A DNA stretch of 64,000 nucleotides, taken from the NCBI GenBank assembly GCA_008828725.1, contig MEHQ01000852.1, positions 8,700 through 72,699 on the forward strand, written 5' to 3'. Position numbers and translations under genes: made by a program. Positions 58,401 to 64,000 of the stretch are shown here, piece by piece. The notes beneath the pieces were generated by a model. That model saw nothing but the letters and a program-made list of their open reading frames with translations, ran no database searches and was not told where the DNA came from. Every line of letters starts with the position of its first letter. The stretch's first letter is position 1. The DNA is from Saccharina japonica. Its lineage: Eukaryota; Sar; Phaeophyceae; Laminariales; Laminariaceae.

Positions 58401-59215
58401 CCGGCCTCTCCAGTGGATGGCAGGAGCGGTATTGGGGGCGTTGGGAGCGGCGGTGCTGCTGCTTTCGGGGGCCCCGGACGCGCGGGTGCTAGTATTGGGG
58501 TTGGTGGTGGCGCGGTAGGTGGTCCCAGCGGTGGCGGTGCAAGCGGTGAGGGAGGTGGCGGCGGCATGGGTGGCGGTAGCATTGGCGGGGGAGACGGGAG
58601 TGGTGGACGAGGAGGAGGAGGAGGAGGAGGAGTAATACCAGGAATAAGAGCAGTATTAGGAGCAAGCGGAAGCGGCGTCGGGCACGGGGGCAGCGGCGGC
58701 GGCGGTGTCGGCAACAACACCACAAGTAGTGTGGTCGGCGGCGGTAGGAGCGGTGCGAGTGAGAGCGGCGGTGCCGGTGGCGGCGGCAGCGGCGGTGCAG
58801 GAGGCATCGGCGGAATCGGAAGCAGCTAGGAGAACAAGAGCCACAAGCCAAAGGATTGTAAGGGACGGATGTATTCAAGCTTGCCAGTGATCTGCTGGGT
58901 TACCATAATTCGAAGCACGTCGATTTACGTCGAGCAGAGGGGGGAGTAAGGGAGGCGAGGGCGCACTTCGCAGAAGCGGCGGCGTCGCCGTTGGCGTTGG
59001 CCGTTGAGTTGCGAGCGGTCACGGGAATCCCAGCAGCCGTTGCAGTGCGACTCGCCATTTGTTTAATGGTTTTCGGTTTTCCGCTTCAAGCTTTAGGGCT
59101 GAGTTTTATGGCCCAGGGGATGGCCTTGACGACACCGAAACGCGCCAAACCAGGGTGGTGTCGCTGTTTTTGTGCCCGGCACCTGGCCCAGTCGGTGGCG
59201 GAAGCTGCGTGGTAG
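38377..59215 (+). CDS. WD40 beta-propeller protein with Gly-rich linkers (at least 10 exons)
   Basis: Exons 38377-38483, 41088-41333, 43627-44052, 46425-46506, 48484-48579, 49654-49738, 53889-53998, 54955-55040, 55691-55804 and 58036-58251 join with every phase matching (2,2,2,0,0,1,0,2,2). More sequence probably follows to about 59.0 kb. The start is one of two adjacent ATGs at 38377 and 38380. WD40-like blades show as VHSGNITDFRVNPLSRDIVS, SGCDDGHVHVVNF, SSVAWGTGEPYVASW, LEMLDTRDYRVMSTV and VGCGEGCVRLFDVRMMSAF. WD40 propellers act as protein-binding platforms; the partner is unknown. Exon 3 encodes a Gly-rich insert of about 90 residues between blades. LFDVRMMSAF recalls a stretch in the WD40 domain of deadenylase subunit PAN2, but no UCH-like or exonuclease domain is visible, so I leave it unnamed. 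Confidence 0.75.
38484..41087 (+). other. Intron 1 of the WD40 gene
   Basis: It holds CAG/CAA-rich DNA at 39950-40065, two CTATTAATAG palindromes (40074, 40122), TACCAGGTA copies (40217, 40605, 40632) and a 250-bp pyrimidine tract before the acceptor. Confidence 0.6.
41088..41333 (+). CDS. WD40 gene, exon 2
   Basis: A very long pyrimidine tract and atcgcag precede it. It encodes SRPLIVGDVFHVVLNEKIAS and then FVSARIEDLGLGLG, followed by a Gly/Ala-rich segment, and ends at donor gtgagt. Confidence 0.65.
41334..43626 (+). other. Intron 2 of the WD40 gene
   Basis: It contains TACCTGGTA copies (41924, about 42107), CTATTAATAG (42203), the inverted repeat copy at 43158-43336 and C-rich DNA at 43325-43440. 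Confidence 0.6.
43158..43336 (-). repeat. Copy of the 6.3-kb TIR element end
   Basis: The reverse strand matches 6312-6488 (gtgcacggccgtagtc, gcattgtaggaatgcgaggg on plus, ggtgagctgcatcct). The other end of an element was not found here. Confidence 0.6.
43627..44052 (+). CDS. WD40 gene, exon 3 with Gly-rich insert
   Basis: It encodes VRAIHSLDDDCCTLVYAQGG, then about 90 residues that are mainly glycine, then SESLPVHSGNITDFRVNPLS. The donor is gtgcgt. The two conserved ends flank the low-complexity insert in one open frame. Confidence 0.8.
44146..44281. mobile_element. Two degenerate piggyBac-like MITE copies in tandem
   Basis: Each unit runs from ttttagaactgc or ttttagaactcc through tttttgggacaaatt or tttttgggatgaaatt to tggagtag or tagagtag. 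Both are diverged from the 8.1-kb copy. Confidence 0.45.
44527..44562. repeat. Two adjacent ATCACAC palindromes
   Basis: A perfect 14-bp palindrome ATCACACGTGTGAT is followed after 3 bp by TTATCACACCGGGTGATAA (imperfect, 44544-44562). Confidence 0.7.
45395..45544 (+). repeat. T-tailed dispersed repeat, copy e
   Basis: It contains aactgtcagattttctag, gagtacgcgcgatcgaagc, gcagcttgcaaagatgaggt, gacctcacagctgatg and a T-run of about 17. Confidence 0.7.
46425..46506 (+). CDS. WD40 gene, exon 4
   Basis: It encodes DIVSGCDDGHVHVVNFPPD then MAGVPTMK, the rest of the blade begun in exon 3. The usual pyrimidine tract is displaced about 40 bp upstream by a GGT repeat. Confidence 0.8.
46507..48483 (+). 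other. Intron 4 of the WD40 gene, three degenerate arrays
   Basis: 46848-47060 has duplicated blocks (ggctgcccgctacagtgcct twice). 47404-47515 and 47840-47990 are GGTT-type runs, 47530-47720 is a loose array of cgttaccgctag-like units, and 48130-48415 is a loose array around gtttttgttcatctgac. No gene is supported. Confidence 0.65.
48484..48579 (+). CDS. WD40 gene, exon 5
   Basis: It encodes YVGRAVSSVAWGTGEPYVAS then WTTTAGDLE, with donor gtaagc. The acceptor could also be 9 bp downstream without changing phase. Confidence 0.75.
48580..49653 (+). other. Intron 5 of the WD40 gene
   Basis: It has G-rich DNA after the donor and a weak piggyBac-like MITE copy at about 49226-49312. A direct repeat of about 50 bp with taagcgttgtacg lies at 49420-49490. 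Confidence 0.5.
49654..49738 (+). CDS. WD40 gene, exon 6
   Basis: It encodes MLDTRDYRVMSTVRVDNSLP then VLTHEYLS. The LDTRD turn is a WD40-type strand end. The donor is gtaagc, and the 4.1-kb minisatellite intron follows. Confidence 0.8.
49760..53180. repeat. 3.4-kb minisatellite of a 12-bp unit in intron 6
   Basis: The unit TTGACTCGGTCC (with T at the last base, and older-looking variants cttggcttggtc and gactttgtcttc at the edges) repeats almost without break. A variant with tctagcgttgactcgg forms sub-blocks at about 51365-51480 and 52025-52330. The unit length is divisible by 3, so several frames stay open on both strands. They encode simple repeats such as DSVFDSV or RPSQRPSH and are not genes. 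Confidence 0.9.
53889..53998 (+). CDS. WD40 gene, exon 7
   Basis: It encodes DVVLAVGCGEGCVRLFDVRM then MSAFVTLQDPVAGNIQQ, the clearest WD40 blade in the gene. Acceptor ctgcag and donor gtacat bound it. Confidence 0.85.
53999..54954 (+). other. Intron 7 of the WD40 gene
   Basis: It holds a degenerate piggyBac-like MITE copy (54418-54508, acaactacttgaaattaatg) and a long C-rich tract (54710-54910) leading to the acceptor. Confidence 0.55.
54955..55040 (+). CDS. WD40 gene, exon 8
   Basis: It follows ttttttgtgttgcaag, encodes ILPSASGVSGIPPPGIDDWV then AFGTHGLSR, and ends at gtgcgt in phase 2. Confidence 0.65.
55041..55690 (+). other. Intron 8 of the WD40 gene
   Basis: It holds a GGT microsatellite (about 55142-55172), a poly-C run of about 55 bases (55397-55451) and a piggyBac-like MITE copy (55463-55547) that begins just after TTAA. 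Confidence 0.6.
55452..56523. repeat. 1.07-kb duplicated block, copy 1
   Basis: It appears identical by eye to 56905-57976 at a constant 1453-bp offset. It contains exon 9 and runs from a G-run to a CCG microsatellite. Confidence 0.9.
55691..55804 (+). CDS. WD40 gene, exon 9 (first of two identical copies)
   Basis: It encodes YTVGTVSNGSLGSNAIGSPQ then GGMMARIASGLARSAG, with donor gtgagt. An identical copy lies at 57144-57257 in the duplicated block. Including both would keep neither the phase nor the fold, so only one is probably real. Confidence 0.65.
56524..56884. other. Unique segment between the duplicated blocks
   Basis: It is purine-rich, then CTG-rich, then CTC-rich low-complexity DNA, ending at a single N (56885) before 24 G. 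No gene is supported. It may belong elsewhere in the genome or to another haplotype. Confidence 0.6.
56905..57976. repeat. 1.07-kb duplicated block, copy 2
   Basis: It follows the N and a G-run and matches copy 1 base for base where checked. It leads on to C-rich DNA and exon 10. Confidence 0.9.
57144..57257 (+). CDS. Second copy of WD40 exon 9 (probably an assembly duplicate)
   Basis: The copy is identical to 55691-55804 at a fixed offset of 1453 bp. It lies in the second copy of a duplicated block that follows a single N. Confidence 0.4.
58036..58251 (+). CDS. WD40 gene, exon 10
   Basis: It follows cttcag, completes the split codon of exon 9, and encodes TTDLELSAPLDVNAGLFLAP, QLCGITLDARIFTFSHNGEL and a basic end. 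Either it stops at TGA 58253-58255 or it splices at gtgagg (58252) into the Gly-rich DNA or beyond. Confidence 0.65.
58252..58829 (+). other. G-rich GGN-repeat DNA after WD40 exon 10
   Basis: The plus strand is dominated by GGN triplets with many G-runs. One frame stays open to TAG at 58827 and would encode a Gly-rich tail, reachable by a short splice from exon 10 (acceptor ggatggcag at 58423). It may be a Gly-rich C-terminal exon like the insert of exon 3, or an intron. Confidence 0.5.
58888..59215 (+). CDS. Probable further exon of the WD40 gene
   Basis: After ttgccag a frame in the phase required by exon 10 reads DLLGYHNSKHVDLRRAEGGV, then REARAHFAEAAASPLALAVE. This looks like real protein up to about 59045; the rest to TAG at 59213 looks less so. 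An acceptor at 58863 is an alternative. The peptide family is not recognised. Confidence 0.35.
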
Positions 59216-60010
59216 CGATGAAGGCGAAAAAGCTGTGCGTAGTTTTGCGCTTGTTCTCGGTTTGGACGGTACGGTGTGCGGTAATAGATTGGTATTGATT
59301 TGTTGGCATTTTGCTTTCCGTCCGAGCGTCGGTTTGCCAGTGCGTCGGTATGTCGTGCCGTCGGCGGCGGCCGCGTGGGAGCGACGAAGGCGGCGGAGCT
59401 GTGCGTTTCTTTGCCAGTGTTTTTGGTGTGGATGCTGCGGTGTGCGGTGGGACTGGTATTTTGATCTGTTGACACTCGTTGCCCGTCCGTCGTCCGTCCG
59501 TCGGCTTTCCCGTCCGTCGGTGTGTCCGTCGGCGGCAGTCGCGTGGGAGCGATGGAGACGGAGGAGCTGCGTGTTGTTTTGCACGCGTATTTGGTTTGAA
59601 CAGTACAATGTGCGATAAAAGATTGGTGCTTTGATTTGTCGACATTTTCCGTCCACCCGTACGTACATCGGTATGTCTATCCGTCGGTATATCGTGCCGT
59701 CGGCGGCGGCCGCGTGGGAGCGATAAAGGCGGGGGAGGTGTTCGTTGGTTTGCGCTTGTTTTTGGTTTGGACGGTACGCTGTGAAGTGGGATAGGTATTT
59801 TGAACTGTTGGCACTCGTCGTCCGTCCGTTCGTCGGCTTGTCCGTCGGTCGGTATGTCCGTCGGCGGCGGCCGCGTGGGAACGACAAAAACGGGGGAGTT
59901 GTGCGTTGTTTTGCGCTTGTTCTTGGTTTGGACGGTACGGCGGTATTTTGAACTATTGGCATTCGTCGTCGTCCGTCCGTCCGTCGTTATGTCCGTCCGT
60001 CATATGTGCC
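59190..60010. repeat. Tandem array of about 168-bp units
   Basis: Five diverged units each contain gcgtgggagcga, a gagctgtgcgttgttttgcg block, ggtttggacggtacg and a gtccgtccgtcgg run. Unit starts are spaced about 161-171 bp apart. Confidence 0.8.
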
Positions 60011-63000
60011 CACGTCGGTATGTTCGTACTAAGATATGCTGGTAGGGAGTATGTACGTGCGTACTACTCATAAAGTAAATGTTTATTTAGCCTCGTTGTT
60101 CGTCTAATATTTTGACTTGACGTGGATGTTTCGGTCGACGTCTTCTCTCTGTAAGGTTTGGTGTGTCGCGCACCCTTGTTATAGGCGTAGGGAACACGGT
60201 GTTCGTTTTTTTGCGGACGTACTGACGGTTTCGGTCGATGGTCTGGTTGGAGAAGAGAGGGTTTTGCACAAGGCGAGGAAGGGGTTGTTGTATGCTGCCC
60301 GTGGCAGCAGCGACACAGCAGCTGTCCTCCTCGCCGACATAATAGTTTGTTGGATGAAGCGGGAGTGCCGTGATTTATTTCTCCGCTAAATGCAGCAGGG
60401 GAGTCTTAGTATCTAGTATTGAATGACGCGAGAAGCGTCGTGCGGCTTAAGATTTGTTGCCATAATTCGGCAAAGGAAGTATTGCCGCAGTCCGGGTTGT
60501 CCCTACGCGGTCATTATAGTGACTAGCTGGTTTGGTGCGCGACGTTGTGCAGTAGTAGTGGCTCAGCTATTGAGCTACGATCGATCGCTGTGCCAAGTAG
60601 ATTTCAGGTAGTGTAGTGTATTAGACCTTACAATAGCAAGTATACAGTAGTAATAGTAATATAGTGGTAATAACTGTTTGTACCGTGGTGTTCGTGCCCT
60701 TTTCTTCTTCTTTTTCTTCCTCTTCTCTTTCTTCTCCACCTTCTTCTTGTTCTTGTCTTGTTCTTCTTGTTTTCGTTGTTTTCCTTCTGGCGTATATTTT
60801 GTTTGTTTGTGGTAATAAATATAAAGAGGAAGCAGGCAGGCAGGCAGGCAAGCGGGATGAAGCAAAAGCTCCACGTATCAACGGAGGCTATTATAGAAGT
60901 GCAGTAGTAGAGCCAGGAGGATGGGCTGCAGTAGCAGTAGTAGTTTTTGCTGCTTCCGTGCTGCCTATCTGTTGTGTAGGCAGGTTTAACGCGATGAAGA
61001 ACAACAAAGAGGAGAAAGGAAGCTCATATAAATCCAGAGTTACAGTTTTTCGTTTTTCGTTGTAGCTGTCGATTCCATCGCGGGTAGAAATTTTGCCCCT
61101 CCCGATGATGCGAACTCTTACCTTTTGCCGTGGGCACGAAAGACCAACAAAACATGTAGGCTGCGTATGTTTTGGTATTAGGCTTGCTGACTGGCTGACT
61201 ATACGGTAGCTGGCTGTGTTTTGCTGTGTGTTTTGTTCTTGTTTTTACGATACTACCGAAGGTTGAAGGTAATTTTTGTTCCATGTTTTTTCTACTCGTT
61301 CGTACATATCAAACAGAAAGTGCACGCGCCGCGTCGCACATGTTACATGACCGACGAGCGGTATGCTTATTATCTTGCTCTCCGAATCTTCGGACCTACG
61401 GATAGTATCCGGATCGGATCTTTCAATATTGTTTTTCGTCCCCATCTCTTTCTTTCGCTGGCTACGAGTATGCATGTGTTCTCCGTTTTGATCACGCGAC
61501 GCTTCTCTCTTCTCACCCACCACGTCTCAGGTGCCACGTGCATTCTCTAGAGTCCACACAACAGCAAGCAGTAGTAACATTTTGCCGGATGACACCCCCC
61601 CCCCCCTTTTCAGTAACTGAAGACCTGCGCATTACTCCCCTCAAACATCAAACGATCCACACCCCCCATGCCGCATCGCGATTGGTACCCATCCATGCCG
61701 ACGGAAAATGATGATATTAATAGCTCACACAACAAAACAGCCTGCTAAACAGTAGTAAATCGTCTGTCACACTTGAGTTTCTATCGCAGCTCTCTTGAAA
61801 CACTAGCTGACTGCAGTAGTACTCCGCCGGCTTTCTGCCCACGATAGATATTGAAGCTCGACCTCCTAGTAGTGCAAGAGTCATGAGAGCATTGCAATGT
61901 TGATTGCTTGCGACGGACGTCTACCATCATGATGCCGTCTGTAGCATCCTAACGCCGTCGTCTTGCTGCCGTTGACATCAAAGCTTGGCTGCTTTGTGCA
62001 GGAGTCATGTGAGCAACGCCTGCTAATAATAGACGTTGACCACGCCATCCTTAGTGTGCTGGTTGCATTGCGCTGCCTTTTTTATGTTTTTGTTTCAATT
62101 TTGTTTTTCATAAAAAGTAAACTTGTTTGTGTGACCCTTCTTTGTGTTTTTTTTTTCCTTCTGGTTTTGTTTGCATTTTCAGTCCCCCTTTGTACGGCTG
62201 TCCCTGGCTTCTTTTATTTTGTGTCTCTTGTGTCGTCCTTGGCCCACCAGCAGCTGGACATAGGACTGCTCGTTTTTGTTTATTTTGTGTTGTTAGCTCT
62301 CTGGGAATACCCCCGCGTTGTCTTGTCTTCCTTCTAGTCGTATGTTTGTGTCGTCCTTACGTTGGTCCATCAGCTGGACACCATATTATCATAGGAGGAC
62401 TGATCGTATACTATAAATAGCAAATAGCAACCGCTCGGGACTCGGCCTGCGCCCTGAGCGCATGTTTGTTTTCATTTTCTTTGTTTTTATTTTTCCTTTC
62501 TCATCTTTCTTTTTTCTTTTTTGCCCTTCGTGTTTTTTCTTATATTTTCCTTTTCTTCTTTTTTCGGGTGATCATGTAATAATATTACCTGCCATGGATA
62601 TCTCCCTGGTATTATTTGGTTGAAAGTGATAAGGGATGGTATGTCCGCACTACGTACTGCTGCTGTAGTTTGTTTTCTCCCATCGAGACGCATTTCCATT
62701 TTTATTTTACGTAGTGTGTTTTGTGACGACAGGCAGGAATTTCGCCTTGTACACGAGTGGTGAGAGCAACGCCTGCTCCGACGGCCGCCATGCTGTCCTC
62801 AGGATGTTGTTAGCAGTACAACGCGGTATGGAAAGTTAAAGTTCCTCGTAATACACGACCGTCCAACCAAAACAAAAACCGTACATTGGGGAACAAGACG
62901 CTATTGCAATTTATTGGCGCTGCACCTGCTTGGATCGGTGGCCTAAAAATGCGGCGTAATTAACTCGTTGAAAATGACAGGAACGCCCAACTATCACTGT

Positions 63001-64000
63001 TGCAGCGGGCCAGCGGAGCACGTCGCACGGTAGAGAACCCGAGCACAGCGGGTGCAGATTGGAAGGTAAGCGACCAGGCAACGGGGTGAGAGCTGTTCCG
63101 AAAGGCGAGAGAGCAGAGCACGGGGCACATGGGAGCATTGAAAACGGCGATCAACGTCGTACTCTTTCGACCGCTCATTCCGGCGAACACTGGAAACATC
63201 GGTCGCACGTGTCTCGGCTTCGGCGCCCGCCTGCACCTCATCCGGTGAGCACCCTGCTGCGTTGTTTCGGAGACAGAGCAACAGCGGTGGCAAGGCGGCT
63301 GCATGCTGTCTGTCTTTCGTGACGATACAGCAGTAACGCAGTGTAGAGCTGTATAATCGTGTACCGTTCGGTACCTGGTAAACCAAGCAGTATATGTCAT
63401 TCCATGTTGCAATAAACGCGCTATTTGAACACAACGCAGTGTGCCTGTGCCTCTGCTGTGACGACGGCTTCGTGGGGTACAGCAGTAGGGCTACAGCCAG
63501 TACAGCCGTGTTCCCCACGGGGCTATGTCCTTGTGTTTGTGGCGCTACTGATGAACGTGGCGTTGCTGATGATGGACGTTCGCTTGACTTTTGAAATAAC
63601 TTTGCGTTGGACCCAACTGGCTGCTTTTGAAACGTGGAACAAAAAAAAGTGTCTGACACGATCTCAGGCCGTTTCGTATGCGGTTCGATTTTTGAGCTTC
63701 AGATTATGGTCTGATCGATTTTCCAGCGACCTAGTTCGAAAATCGAAACAGTCTTCTTATGCGAGAAAACACGGATTTGTTGTATCATACGTGCAGATAT
63801 TTGAGCAAACGGCAAGACCAACTGCTGTTGTTGTTGTGGTTTGGCGCCGCGAAGAGACGGGCCGAGTGCGCTGTACTGGACGTAGAACCCGAGCGTTCGA
63901 AGCCACACTGGCTGCCTCTGGTCTGGCGGCGACGCGCCGAGTGTGCTCGAGCCGACCTGTCTTGGTATTTTGTATTTTGACACAACGAAGTATCCGAGCG
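60011..64000. other. Unassigned 3' region
   Basis: It holds a CT-rich tract (60700-60790), a short cagg run (60830-60850), T-rich DNA (62090-62560), one TACCTGGTA (about 63370) and no exon I can support. The WD40 gene or another gene could continue here unseen. Confidence 0.4.

Noticed and set aside
58175-58807. 210-codon proline-rich minus-strand frame
   Set aside because: It is the complement of GGN-repeat DNA, with no other support.
62994-63659. 221-codon minus-strand frame
   Set aside because: It has no domain, no clear ATG context and ordinary intergenic composition.
1-64000. CRISPR arrays, bacterial operons, rRNA genes
   Set aside because: No regular spacer arrays, Shine-Dalgarno-led gene strings or rRNA-like conserved blocks were seen. 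The gene structure is eukaryotic.

Overview
The window is eukaryotic nuclear DNA. Short, GC-rich coding exons (about 70-430 bp) with GT-AG borders and matching phases are separated by introns of 0.2-4 kb that are full of low-complexity DNA and mobile-element remains. A LOV-like PAS protein, a glycine-rich WD40 protein, the exon/intron style and the repeat load fit a photosynthetic stramenopile, most likely a brown alga. The organism call is inference, because no marker gene is present.

Layout. (1) 1-4.07 kb: the 3' end of a plus-strand gene for a LOV-like PAS protein that lacks the photoactive cysteine; five exons end at 4072, and its introns hold SINE-like repeats and a mariner-type MITE. 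(2) 4.1-24 kb: no confident host gene. This is a mosaic of dispersed repeats, one long minus-strand frame (378 codons from its ATG), a 1.07-kb non-autonomous hAT element with a CCCTTTTG target duplication, a 457-bp MITE, a 2.9-kb foldback-like element built of AATTGG-rich repeats with a second element nested in it, and a cluster of DNA hairpins. (3) About 24.1-29.1 kb: a badly decayed Ty3/Gypsy-like retroelement. (4) 32.8-33.9 kb: a three-exon minus-strand gene for a cysteine-rich protein of unknown function. (5) 38.4 to about 59 kb: a plus-strand gene with at least 10 exons encoding a WD40 beta-propeller protein. Its introns carry several minisatellites, the largest a 3.4-kb array of a 12-bp unit. 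Near its 3' end a 1.07-kb block that includes one exon is present twice around a single N, which looks like an assembly error. (6) 59.2-64 kb: a tandem array of about 168-bp units, then unassigned DNA.

The three host genes show no functional link to one another. The main interest is in non-coding structure: a foldback-like element with no recognised family, very frequent short palindromes (TACCWGGTA, about 25 exact copies; CTATTAATAG, 9 exact copies), TTAA-flanked piggyBac-like MITEs, and the hairpin cluster. No rRNA, tRNA, CRISPR array or bacterial-type operon was seen. All exon borders come from reading splice signals and phase by eye.
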